In this document: positions 33,441 to 45,800 of the stretch, piece by piece
Layout of the letters: each line of letters opens with the position of its first letter
Position numbering within the stretch: position 1 is the stretch's first letter
From: Enoplolaimus lenunculus
Lineage: Eukaryota > Nematoda > Enoplea > Enoplida > Thoracostomopsidae
DNA length: 64,000 nucleotides
Direction of reading: 5' to 3'
Assembly: GCA_030248215.1 (NCBI GenBank)
Contig: JASANG010003165.1
Coordinates: forward strand, 43,819-107,818
Made by a program: the position numbers and the translations under genes
Notes under the pieces: model-generated
What the model was told of the DNA's origin: nothing
Database searches by the model: none
The model's input: only the letters and a program-made list of their open reading frames with translations

Positions 33441-35308
33441 GTGTTTAGCTATCAACGTCCGGCTAACGATTTTTAGTTCCCTACGCTAAATCGTGCGGCG
33501 TTAATTTGTGCATGTAAACTTGTTTTGATTTCAGCTTTGACCACTGCTATAAACAATGATCACTGTACTAAAACTGGTTAATTTCTAAGCAAAATTTTCA
33601 GATAACCCAAGTTTTAATAGCCGTAGTAAACTTTAGCCAAACATTTCTGATTTTGTTTATGACTGCAATTTTATTCATTTGTTAATAACGAACGGCTTAT
33701 GCAAAGATCAGGGGCGGAACGTTTTGTTTTGTGGGACTAAAATAGAGTAAGCTTAAGCTTTAGATTAATTTTTGCTGGCTTAGGCTTAGAGTTACGCTTA
33801 GGGTTAGGGATGTGTTTATAATACTGTTCTGCCCCTCTTCTTTATATTGGCCTAACGAACGATTGCTTGATACTCCTAAATAATGTCATGGGCGTGAAAA
33901 AATATTAAGGCAATAAATAACAGCTACAATTGCTTAGTTTTATGGTTCTAGAAGAGACACACCCCTGCATATAAGCAAACACTGTTAAATCTTAGAGTAG
34001 ATACAGGAGTAAAGACGTTCATTTTACATTTATAGCGAAGCTAAACTTGCCATGCGGCACCGTCTATTGTCATCCGTCACCGTACGGTATTGTATGCGAG
34101 AATAATTTGCCTATGGTCAAGGGTGGTGATAAGGGGGGGCGATGGGACACGCGTCCCGCCCCAATTGGTCTGAGCCGACGAAACGTTTTTTGCCTAATTT
34201 GTAAGTTTCGCTCGGTGTTCAAAAAAAGCCAAAAAATTGCACTTCGCGCATATCAACAACCACCCATTGTGATAACATTTTTAGTGTGTAACCAATTAGG
34301 TTTTCATACTTACCCCTGTGAAAAAGTAGGTTAGCTGTGGAGTTTTTTCGGTTATTTCTCAGTCGGCGCCTGAGGAACTGAGTATTGTTTAAATTTTCCT
34401 CAGTCAATCTTTTGGTTAACGAGTTGGAATGTTTTTCTGCGTGACAACAAATAAGAGTGAGCTTAAGCTTGGCTACTTTTTTTGCTTAGATTTGATTATT
34501 AGGTATTAGCTTAGGCTTTGGTTTAAGGTTAGGCTTTGGCTTATGAATATGCTTATACTACTGTTACAGCCTTGTTCTATACACTTGCCCACCGCCCTGA
34601 AGACATTGAAAAAATTAAAATGTATAGTGCCACCCTTTTACCAACCTTTTATATTTGGGTCATGACGTATATAACCGGAAAAATGTTTTCAGTGTAGTGA
34701 TCTATAAAAAGGGTACTAGCGGAGCTTAAATTTATGCTCAGATTTTCTGCACAACCCCAATCTATAGGTTGTTATTTGATGATAGGCCTTGGTCTAAGCG
34801 AACGATGAGACTGGTAATTTTGCACTTAAACCAACCAGTTATTCAGTGCACATTTTTGGATCATCAGCAGCAACCAGGGTACAACCGGAGGTTTGCCTCC
34901 GACTCCAGCATCAGCAGAAATCAGGCCTCTGGCTCTGACTCCGGCTTCGGTTGAATTTTTGCCGAAGGTTCCGGCATTTTCAGTAGTAAAATTTTGAATA
35001 ATTTTGCAAAATTTATCTGTTTAGCGTGTTTAAAAATTGCGAGATATATACGTGATTTATAACTAATTTTGACAATAACAATTCAACGGAAATATTGCAC
35101 TTGGAATGGATCAAGTCGGCTGTTTTTGTATGCAAACAATTGCTTAAATTTGTTGATCAGAAACGAACCGTTTTTCCGCGAGACTGCATTAGAATAAGTT
35201 TAATCTTTTGAATATTTTTGCTTACGCTTAGGTTTAGTCTTAGTGCTTATACTGCAGTCATGGCTCTGCTATGCCCTGTAACAAACAACAAAATCTATAG
35301 CGACTGAG
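33441..35308. other. Repeat remnants, no gene
   Basis: 33700-33852 is a family-A TTAGGC MITE (ends AGATCAGGGGCGGAAC and GCCCCTCTTCTTTATATTGG). 34440-34590 and about 35160-35300 are further degraded copies. 34877-35000 is half of a CCGG-rich repeat. Frames up to 95 codons around 34047-34334 show no splice context or motif. Confidence 0.5.
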
Positions 35309-36722
35309 GCCCATTTATAGATCAGAGCCGGATCGTTTTCCCGCGGGGCCGTAATAGAGTCAGTTTAAGCTTTAGACTAACTTTATTGCTTAGGTTTAGC
35401 CTTAGGCTTAGGCGTAGGTTTAGGAATAGGCTCATCCTTACGCTTAGGCTTAGGCTTAGGCTTAGGCTTAGGCTTAGGCTTAGCCTTAGGCTTAGGCGTA
35501 GGTTTAGGAATAGGCTCATCCTTACGCTTAGGCTTAGGCTTAGGCTTAGGCTTAGGCTTAGGCTTAGCCTTAGGCTTAGGCGTAGGTTTAGGAATAGGCT
35601 CATCCTTACGCTTACGCTTAGGCTTAGGCTTAGGCTTAGGCTTAGGCTTAGCCTTAGGCTTAGGCGTAGGTTTAGGAATAGGCTCATCCTTACGCTTACG
35701 CTTAGGCTTAGGCTTAGGCTTAGGCTTAGGCTTAGCCTTAGGCTTAGGCGTAGGTTTAGGAATAGGCTCATCCTTACGCTTACGCTTAGGCTTAGGCTTA
35801 GGCTTAGCCTTAGCCTTAGCCTTAGGCTTAGGCGTAGGTTTAGGAATAGGCTCATCCTTACGCTTACGCTTAGGCTTAGGCTTAGGCTTAGCCTTAGCCT
35901 TAGGATTAGGCGTAGGTTTAGGAATAGGCTCATCCTTACGCTTAGGCTTAGGCTTAGGCTTAGGCTTAGCCTTAGCCTTAGGCTTAGGCGTAGGTTTAGG
36001 AATAGGCTCATCCTTACGCTTACGCTTAGGCTTAGGCTTAGGCTTAGCCTTAGCCTTAGGCTTAGGCGTAGGTTTAGGAATAGGCTCATCCTTACGCTTA
36101 CGCTTAGGCTTAGGCTTAGGCTTAGCCTTAGCCTTAGGATTAGGCGTAGGTTTAGGAATAGGCTCATCCTTACGCTTAGGCTTAGGCTTAGGCTTAGGCT
36201 TAGGCTTAGCCTTAGGCTTAGGCGTAGGTTTAGGAATAGGCTCATCCTTACGCTTACGGTTAGGCTTAGGCTTAGGCTTAGCCTTAGCCTTAGGATTAGG
36301 CGTAGGTTTAGGAATAGGCTCATCCTTACGCTTAGGCTTAGGCTTAGGCTTAGGCTTAGCCTTAGCCTCAGGCTTAGGCGTAGGTTTAGGAATAGGCTCA
36401 TCCTTACGCTTACGCTTAGGCTTAGGCTTAGGCTTAGGCTTAGCCTTAGCCTTAGGATTAGGCGTAGGTTTAGGAATAGGCTCATCCTTACGCTTACGCT
36501 TAGGCTTAGGCTTAGGCTTAGCCTTAGCCTTAGGCTTAGGCGTAGGTTTAGGAATAGGCTCATCCTTACGCTTACGCTTAGGCTTAGGCTTAGGCTTAGG
36601 CTTAGGAATAAGCTAAGCCATACGCTTAGGCTTGACTTAGGCTTAGGCTTAGGCTTAGGCTTAGGCTTAGGCTTAGAAATATGCTTATACTACTGTTCCG
36701 GCCCTGTTCTATACATTGGTCG
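35309..36722. repeat. Expanded TTAGGC-type higher-order array inside a family-A MITE
   Basis: About 15 units of roughly 72-84 bp, each a multiple of six bases. Each unit has the marker GTAGGTTTAGGAATAGGC, then CATCCTTACGC, then a variable number of TTAGGC hexamers. MITE-like ends remain (GATCAGAGCCGGATCG at left, CTGTTCCGGCCCTG at right). Both strands are open for more than 400 codons, but the Arg-Leu and Ser-Leu translations only mirror the hexamer and are not genes. Confidence 0.9.
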
Positions 36723-37845
36723 CGACTGAGATACACTAAGTATGATGATTAGCGATTTAAACTGTAAACTAAACATTTTTCCACCCATGGTAGTAAAACA
36801 GGTATACTGAACATAGAAAATAGCTTATATGACCGTTTGCTTATAAGTTATCTAAAGCTCAGACCTACATTTAAGCCTAGGTTTAAGCGCAGAGTGATTT
36901 TGTTTGCGTTATGACGCAATATTTTCGGTAAACCTTTATCATATTTCAATAGCTTATTACCTAAAGCCCAAAGCCTAAGCTAAAAATACAGTCCAAAAGC
37001 TAAGCCTACACTTTGGAGTCCCACCGGAAAACGGGACTGGCTTAAAAGTATAATGGGCTGTAGTATCGGTGGTTATTGGACTTGGCAAAAAAATGGTCGT
37101 AGAGTCGTGGGTCATAACGTTATGAACCCTTTCCATCTTTGCCGCAATGTAGGTATAGCAAATAGCACCTAGCATCATTTGTTACTATGGCACCTGCTAA
37201 AGCGTTTAAAATATATACCTTTATATTCAAAGTGACCAAAATTAGAAGTATTCTGAATTGTATTCATTAAAATGGCAGAGTTTAGTACAGTGTGAAAACG
37301 GATAGTAAAAATATCAGAAACGGAAACCGGATATTGAAATTTAAAACGTTTTAAAAATGATTTACTTTGCAGCGAATACAATTGAGGAATGTAAATATTC
37401 ACCGGTATTTCTAAAATTTAAAGAAGAAATAGCGAACGAAGAGATAGTTTTGAAAAATTTTGGGTGAATTTCGTAATTTTTATTTCATATCGAACAATTT
37501 CAGCATATCTGTAATGAACAATTGAGAGATATATACTGTAATTTATGACTATTTTCAAGTAAAAAATGACAGAAATTCAGGTATTTCTATAACAAAAACG
37601 GGCACCTAATTCTACCGGAAGCGGAAAAGGGTATCCATTTAAACCCTGGCCGTTATATATAATTCATATTTTGATCATAGGTCTTGTATAACGTTCGAAC
37701 TATGGTAAAATAGTCAAAAATATACAACCCTTGGTTTAGAATAACCGTCTGACCTAAAGACACGGGCGCATATATCGGTTAACGCAGAAATATGGCCCAC
37801 AAAATTATTCGACAACCGAGGAAAAAGCACTTGCTGCACTTTAGA
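36723..37845. other. Repeat remnants, no gene
   Basis: 36840-37050 holds fragments of a TTAGGC MITE. 37290-37668 is a CCGG/CCGTTTCC-type repeat in reverse orientation (ends ...AAACCCTGGCCG). No gene seen. Confidence 0.5.
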
Positions 37846-38033
37846 GTAACTTTATTTGGTCCTGGAGTCGTTTATGCACAACAATTAGGAACAATAGACA
37901 TTTATGTACTTTAATTAGGGTTTACGGGCTCTATCCGCTTACGGACTCTTATTAGGGATACGGACTCCAATTAATTGGGACTCAATATGGGATCTTCGCC
38001 TTGTTGGCCCCTCTTATTCGGGGCACTACAGTA
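37846..38033. repeat. TA-flanked MITE fragment
   Basis: It matches the right 190 bp of the full copy at 41726-42167, ending CTTATTCGGGGCACTACAG then TA. Confidence 0.8.
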
Positions 38034-38157
38034 CGCTGGCTCGCAGAGAAGTTTTCAATGAAACTATTTCCTCCCTGAATAAAGTCTTGACTACGCTCTT
38101 ACTTGTAATGGGAATTTTTGCGTGCCACAACCGATATCTGTAAACTATTGCAAATTT

Positions 38158-38362
38158 GGCCAATGTTACTTTTAGGGGCGTAACAGTAGATTAAGCATAT
38201 TAGTAAGCTTAAGCCTAAGTCTAAACGTTGCAAAAATGTGTTCCTAAGCCTAAAAGCCTAAGCGTAAGCCTAAGCAAAAAAAATGTAATCTAGAATCTAG
38301 ACCTACTCTTTTATAGACCCAGCAGAAACCTGGACGCCCCACTAAAGTATAACAGGGGTCGC
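38158..38362. repeat. MITE with TTAGGC-like core, family B
   Basis: It starts GGCCAATGTTACTTTTAGGG, has several CCTAAG units and the tract TCTAGAATCTAGACCTA, and ends near GGACGCCCCACTAAAGTA. Confidence 0.8.
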
Positions 38363-38637
38363 AAATTTTATAGTTGACCTCCGCCACAGTCTATGTGAGC
38401 TCTCGCAAAAACAACTCATTCATAGACACTGGGTGATGTTTAGGCTTAAGCTTAGGCCAAAAACCAAAAATATTTTTAAATGTTTTTACATTTACGCTGT
38501 TATTTTTCAAAATATAATCGAAATCAATTATTTATTATTGTTCATGTTTCCTTTATGTAACAGTATAATCAGCATGAAATCAAAAGTATACGACGTTTAT
38601 ACAACGCTAAGCTCTTATTGATGCAAACGCTTAGGGT

Positions 38638-38857
38638 CCGTATTCTCAAATGTGTGTAGCAGCGATTTACCAGTTGCTAACAGGTCTTGTAAGTATGGAA
38701 CCAGTTAATCATGAGCTTTGAAATTTATCACACTTTTCAAATTTCAATTACCCTATTTCTGTGCAAATTTTTTGACAGCCACAACAACAGGAGTTGTGTG
38801 AGTTTGAAAACTTACCATCAACTGGTAATAGGAGCAATACACATCTGAGAATATGGG
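38638..38857. repeat. MITE (CGTATTCTCAAATG family)
   Basis: Inverted ends CCGTATTCTCAAATGTG and CATCTGAGAATATGGG. Next to them are the inverted words ACCAGTTGCTAAC and ACTGGTAATAGG. Copies: 39047-39263, 50592-50806, 56288-56502 (degraded). Confidence 0.8.
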
Positions 38858-39046
38858 AGTAGATCAAACCCTGACGTTTCGACGTATGTGTTTAATTTAT
38901 TCTTAGCCACAGACTGAGGTATTGGATTAGATTCACACATAGGCTTACACTAAGGTTTACGATCAAGCCAGAGATTTTGACCAATTTAAATAGAGTAAAA
39001 GGTATTCTCAAATACCGAAAAGTCCACAATTCTCGCAGTTTAGTAT

Positions 39047-39263
39047 CCGTATTCTCAAATGCGAATAGCATCTATCATCAGTTAGCGATAGGTTTTTCAA
39101 ACTGACGAATCTCATAATGACAGATGTCAAAATTGGAACAAAAGTATGACAAATCAAATGCGAACAATGTGCTGAATTTCGAACCTCATGATGCTCTGCT
39201 TCGAACGCTACAAGACTATTATCATCAACTGATGACACGTGCTACACACATTTGAGAATGCCG
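39047..39263. repeat. MITE (CGTATTCTCAAATG family)
   Basis: Ends CCGTATTCTCAAATGCG and CATTTGAGAATGCCG, with inverted CATCAGTTAGCGATAG and CATCAACTGATGAC inside. Confidence 0.8.
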
Positions 39264-39877
39264 TCTTCGAAACGAAACTTCCAAACACAACAAGTGCGAA
39301 ACATCTGAACAAAAAATATTAATGACTAGACTATCACTCTGAAATCGTTCCAGTGCAAGCCATCCACAGGTCGCTAGACACGTGGAGTATTATTATCCAA
39401 GGGCGTAAACAAGGAAAAATATAGAGAAAATATATCCGCTACTGAAATTTTTGCAGCGACAAGAAACAGCATCTTTAACCGGCTGGAAAACAACATTGTG
39501 GATCATAGAGCTAGCATCATTTGTATTTTCCACATTCCTGAACTGGAACCCTGACTACGCCCTGGTTATTGTTACTCACTGGCCCAGTATTTTAGCTTTG
39601 TTTTAGACTCGATGCCTTCCAGATATTTTGCAACCACATCTGCAAAATACTCTCACCACCCTTAGTTGTTTTAAGTTAATCAGAATCCTGATTCAATTGA
39701 ACTTAAGCACCTATCGCTTTTGGATTAACCTAGTGCCACCCGTTTCACGGGTTTTAATTCTTTCTCCAAGACATTCGACCTGCGAGTTTGTTCGCTTCTT
39801 TCAACTCAACGGCCAACTAATTTATGTCCGGCGGTCCAAAGATTGAAGTCCCAGACTACACGGCACCATGAGTTTAG
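39264..39877. other. 3' flank of hedgehog
   Basis: Downstream of the minus-strand hedgehog stop, presumably its 3' UTR. No obvious polyadenylation signal lies immediately after the stop; a minus-strand AATAAA lies near 38893. Confidence 0.4.
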
Positions 39878-42800
39878 TCACACCACGTAAATTCCCAACG
39901 GTGATAGTAGAGTTTCCGACACCCATAACAATGCTTTAGCGTACCACAGCATAAACTCTGTCGCCGTAAAATTCATGCGCTCCGACATTTTAATCTCTGA
40001 CGTGGGTCGTTTACACAAACAGGCTTTGCCCACACAATTTTGTCTCGTGGAAGTTTCGTTCTTGGACTTTTTACCCACAACTGATCCAGTGCCAGACGTT
40101 TCAGCTTCATAAATAGAGACTCTACACCCAGACGTTCTGCTATTCAACACAAACTTTCCACCCGCAGATATTTCATTCCCAGAGGTAAAGTCTGCACTTC
40201 CAGACTTTTCGCTCACCGATTTCCCACCCGCAGACGTTTCTTTCGCAGGGGTAAAGCGCCTCCCCACAGACCTTTCCATCTCTGAGGAAAAGTGTCGACT
40301 TGCAGACTTTTCACTCCTAGAATCTCTACTCCCAGACATCCCCACACCTGGCCAACTTGAAACCGCCACCGTCGGCAACTTAACGGAAATCTCACCCACA
40401 GTTGACCACAATTCGACGATCCAAGCGAACAACTTCGCCAAGAGCTTGGATATTATGAACCCAGCTCGGAAGGGTGCAAATGACCAATGAGCGAGTTGAA
40501 ATGACTCGACACTTGCGTAACAACTACTAACCACCCCGTTGGCGACTATCGTTCCATCTGAGGTCAACGGAGCGATAAATCCATGCTCAACGACACGTTT
40601 GATTGAAGCGATACGAGTTTGAATTTGAGCTGAACTCGAGTTTGAATACAACTGATGGATTTGAAACTGAGCACAGTTCGGGTTGAAATGAGCAGCAGAA
40701 TCAGGTAAACAAATTGAGCTGTTGACGGTTGAGTTCCCAGAGGGTTGAACTTTGGATCTTTTGAGGGCAGCCTGGGAAGAGTTGAGAGTGAGCTTGTTTA
40801 ATAAGAAGTATTTGACCGCTACAGTTGAATGCGGTTGGGTTCCGGGGGCAGGGAGTGAAATAATTACCGGTATCAGATCGTTAACCAAAAGCTGACTGGC
40901 TTGAACTTCAATAAGAGTATTCAACGAGGAACGTGGGCTCGAGTTTAAATCCTGGCAATTTGCGCTGGTTAAACAAGCAAACGAGTTGAAAAACTGGCTG
41001 CTCCTAAATTGAAAAGTTTTCGATGAAACTTTCGAATTTTGTAACTTTTGAAGTTGAGTTGAACACGGTTTGCCTGGGGTGAAGGATTTTTTCGACGGCG
41101 TTGCATATTTGAACATTAAATGATTTGGAGTAACTCGGAGCATATGCCCGGTATCAGTACGAATTTCGAGCATTTCTGTAGGACTCGCCGCTGAGCTGTG
41201 AATGAACGCTATTATTTCACTGGAGCTTGACTTGAACTTTTCGTTGAATCCGCTCAAAACCATATCGCCAATTTTAAGCTGATCCATCGTTCGGTAAGTT
41301 CCATCTGTGAGTTCAACTTGTGTTGCTCGCGAGAAACATCCACGTAACTTTGGACCTTCTGCAGTATCTGAAATTAAACTCAACGTCTCAAAATTGATTT
41401 TTTTGTCAAATGTGAAGCTCAAATATGCAAAAATTAATTTTCAAAATTCGAGAGTTGACTATTTGGACAGACGCCAGCCAAGCCGCTGCGGTAACGAAAA
41501 AGATCACATTTTGTTAACTAAAGTTAGGGATGTGATGACCATCGACAACAATGAAATTAGGAATATTTCGTAAACAAAAAGTTTTTAATTTCTGAAATCC
41601 AGAAAATCAGTCATAATTCTATTAAGTGATTTTTTGGTCTTTTTAACAATTTCGGAAAGAAATAGATCGCCTCTATGCGTTCCCTTGTATACGCTATCTG
41701 GTGATGGTAAATTTTTAGACAAATACTGTGGTGACCCGAGTTAAGAGGGGGGCTGATATTTATTTGGCCTCTCCAGAGGGTACCCCCCTGTTATTTGGTT
41801 ACGGAGTGTTATTTATTTCAACCCGCCCTCTGTCGCCTTTCGTTACTGATATATCCGGTACTGCAACTATCCGTTGAATTAAACTTTTATTTGTCTTGCG
41901 TCAATAGCTTGAGCGATCATGCAAGGTTATACTTAGGAATGTTACTTTCAAAACTTAAGTACACTTTAAAGATTTGAACTCAACTTTATTTGGTCCTAAA
42001 GTCATTTATGCGCTACAATTAGGGATAATAGACATTTATGGACTGTAATTAGGGTTTAGAGACTCTATCCGCTTTCGGACTCTTATTAGGGATACGGACT
42101 CCTATTGATTGGGACTCAAAATGGGGACCCCCGTCTTATTTTACCCCTCTTATTCGGGTCGCTACAGTACCGCTTACCTGATTTGACAGACGCGTGAACA
42201 TGAGCCCTGGTTTCGTAGTAAACATAATCAAAGCCAGCTCGGATCGCCAAACGAGCCAGCATACCGTATTTAGAACGATCCTTATCTGATGTTGTTATAT
42301 CGACAGCGCGGCCTTCGTAATGTAACGAATCTAAAAACAAAACAAATTAGCTTTTAACAATCGTGTATCAGTCAGCAGGCAAACAACCCCCTCTTATTCT
42401 TTCAAAATCAGATAAACTTAGCATGTCGTTCAATGAAAATGTTATTAAAAATACTAATGTCCCTTAGAATTTCATTTGGTTTCTCGCTCGCCTCGGTCAC
42501 ATGATATATAGCGACCCACCTCGTTTTTGGTACAGCTGCATTGTCCCTGATCCACGGGACTAAAACGTCTAATGTCCTTCACTCGAAATCGATTTGATTG
42601 GTTGAAATGGACTCACACTCTTTTGTTGAATCATTGTTAACATTTGGTTTTCTCGTTTTAAAAACTAATATATTTATATACATCAGGGTTCAACCGCAAT
42701 TCGTGTTCCTGCCGGAATTCTTGCAAAAATTCAATTCCTGTTCCAGTTCCTGTTCCTGCATTCAAAGATGCAGTAACTTGAACTTTTACGGTTTCGTGGT

Positions 42801-45800
42801 AAATTATTTCTAAACACTTTTAAATATTGGAAACTTTGTCTGTGAAAAATTGTTATTTCGACATGAGTGTTTTTGCAATTACTTCAATTTTTTTTTAAAT
42901 AAACTGTTTCTGTTGCGTTGTCACTAAAACTTGATTATGAAATAGCTGAAAATTCGCTTAAGCCATTTTTTGGCAAGTTTTCCGAAAAGTCCAACTGTCA
43001 TTCGGTGACAAAAATTATTTCGAATTCCGGTCTCTGTTTCTGTTCCGGTTCCTCCAAAAAAATCAATTCCTGCTCTTGTTACCGTTTAGACAAAATTTAG
43101 TTCCTGTTGGAACCCTGATATGTCTGTATATATATATATTTATTTATATATATATTTATATATATATTTATATATATATGTATGTATGTATGTATGCATA
43201 TATACATATATAGTACCTGGAGCATGGAATCCCTTTTCGTCCCACGCTTCTGTGACCCGCAGTTTGACTCCAGGCCATCGATTTACTACCAGCATCGCTA
43301 ATGTGTCTAATCTTTCGAGACAACGCTGAAACAAAATAAAAAAAGTGATTAATCAGTTTCTACTTATTTTACACTGTATCTGCCTCATTTCAGTGTGGAC
43401 TAGATTTGTATAACGTAGGGATTCTGATCCGAATCCCTAGTGTAATAAGTCCCCGTCCTGGCAACATAATGCTTGCTCATAAACTGAATATGAATGCAGT
43501 ACTCTGTAGCGTAGTTTGTTTCGAATTTACCACAGTGTACCTAATTGCCAAAGTGTTTTTAGGCCATTTCCGTTCTACGAACCAATATTTTAGTTGTTTT
43601 CTCTGCTGGGTTCCACCCACAGGTGCAGCGGCGGATGCGGGGGGGCAAAGAAGGCCGACCGCGGCAATTTTTACTTGTAAGAAAATTTTGCATTATATAT
43701 GTCGTAGGCCAATCGGCTGTTCATGCTAATTACTAATTGCTCAAGGCCAATCTGCTGCTTTATGTAATAGCAGTTTGTCCTAAGCTAAACTACTATATCA
43801 GTGTTGTTTTGCAACGTCTCATAACAGCAATCTGGCCTAGGTTGAACTGGTATTTGTTTTGAATAACAGATTTGCCTCGGCCAGTTTGTGATTCGCCTGA
43901 ACAGCAGATTGGCCTAAGGCAATTTGTGATTCGCCAGAATACAAGATTGGCCGAGACCAATTAGTGATTGGCCTGAATAGCAGATTGGCTTAGGCCATAA
44001 AAATTACTAAGGTTCCTTTACGTTACAAATTATAAAAATTGCATACGACTTCTGACTCGCTTTGCATGTCAGGTTGCCTCTGCCATTATTTATCGCGTTC
44101 CAGTTTATATGACCCGTGTCCTATTTGGATCAGCTGCTGTGTCCCCATGCTCCCAACCGGGGGCAATTTACGAAAATACATAGCACATAGCAGCTTGCAA
44201 ATCATTTAATTGGTCTTTGTTTGTCTAAATTTGTTTAATCACACACTGTATGCGTTGTTTGTATTTCAATCAAACGCCGAATACAGTAAGTATTCACACA
44301 GACTGTGTCAGCCGGTTTGAGGTTTCAAAATGTCAAATAAATGTGAAATACAAAATTTAACTTCATATTACTAATTAATATGTACACCACTCACGTTATA
44401 TAAAGCTTCTACTAGAACGCTGTCAAAAATACGTATGTGGAGCGTTTCAGCTTTAATAACATAGATTAGAAAAAACAGATCGTTATTTGAATGCAGGCAG
44501 GCATCGAAAAGACATTTTAAAGCATATAAATAACTTTACATTAAACTTAACAACTGTTAAACCGAAGCCTCGCTGCCCGAGGGCGACTATCCAGGAATCC
44601 CCAATGTATACACAACAGTTAAACTAAACAATTAATAAGATTTTAATATTAACTTTGGAATTGTAATATTTTGTCAATTAACACATGAATTGTGTTCCTA
44701 TGTTCACTTGTAGAAATCACTTCGTTCAGTTGAAACTCGATCTCAATTGAAAGACGCTGAGAGAGTCAGAACGCTCGTTCAAAATTGAACGCGAATAATC
44801 GGATTTAAAAAGTCAAAACTACTTTGCGTAAATTAAAAGTAAATATATGAAATATGGTATATCTGAAATTCAAGTGGTTATCTCATGTTATAATGACCGA
44901 TAATTGCAATGGGGCGGGCAACAAGAATGTACAACAAAGCTTCGTGGGAAGCACGAGTATCGGGTAAGGAAAGACCTGGGTGGCCACAACAGCTATTACG
45001 GTGACAAAAAGCCCGCGAGCGAACCAAACAAGAAGAGCCAAATGCGTTTGTAGCAGTCAGGGTTGGAACGGCCCGGTGGTTAGGGCCCGGGCCATTGACC
45101 TGGCCGGCAAATTTCATGTTTTTCGGAGCACAAACCAAAACATGGAACAAACGGTATTGTGGTTGCAAATCAAGTGCTTGAAATGCATATCACTCTGTCG
45201 TGAGAAAATATAAACAAAATACGTTCCCATGCAAAACGTCCAGTCGAATAGCAGGACTACAATTTTAGACCAATGTCCAGGTTTTGCGTGCGTTTGTTGT
45301 GTGTACTGTATGACGGAACTGGGAAAGACCTCAGACCCAAAGTGATAAAAATTAACTATTACACCATTACTCTGAAATTAATTTTGGAGCAAATTGCAAA
45401 AGTTTGGCCAACCCATATATCCCACCAAAAGCAAAGGGAATCAAACTTAATTTGGAAAATGTCCTCATGTTAACGATGTGTATTGTATACAAGGTATTTA
45501 CACGGCCAATAAAAATATTAAACACTATCAAGGCTTCGGGTCTGGCATACGGAACTGCTGCGATTAATTTCGGCTGGCGTCCTGGCCCCTGCCCTCTTAG
45601 GCCCGTCGGCCCAAAAATATGGGCTCTGACCGGTTCTAACCCTGGTAGCAGTAACCTTTATTTTAAAAGTTCGGTTTTTTCATAGCTTTTCATACAGCGA
45701 ATATAAATGTATATCTTGTGGAAGTACCGATTGAAATGCCATTTCAAACCAATACAAACCCTTAGTGTTAGGGTAGGGTTAACAAATGACAAATTTCCAA

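Noticed and set aside
34047-34334. 95-codon plus-strand frame
   Set aside because: Begins with ATG but has no recognisable motif, no partner exon and lies among transposon remnants.
35390-36710. Telomere end
   Set aside because: The TTAGGC units are mixed with other hexamers, flanked by MITE ends and unique sequence on both sides, and similar short arrays occur at five or more places.
35322-36729. Open frames of 413 and 447 codons on opposite strands
   Set aside because: Both are translations of a hexamer-based tandem array whose period is a multiple of three, so all frames stay open. Their Arg-Leu and Ser-Leu content has no gene-like features.
43120-43334. Tyr-Ile-rich frame next to hedgehog exon 3
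   Set aside because: It is the microsatellite read in frame; only the minus-strand hedgehog exon 43217-43325 is real.
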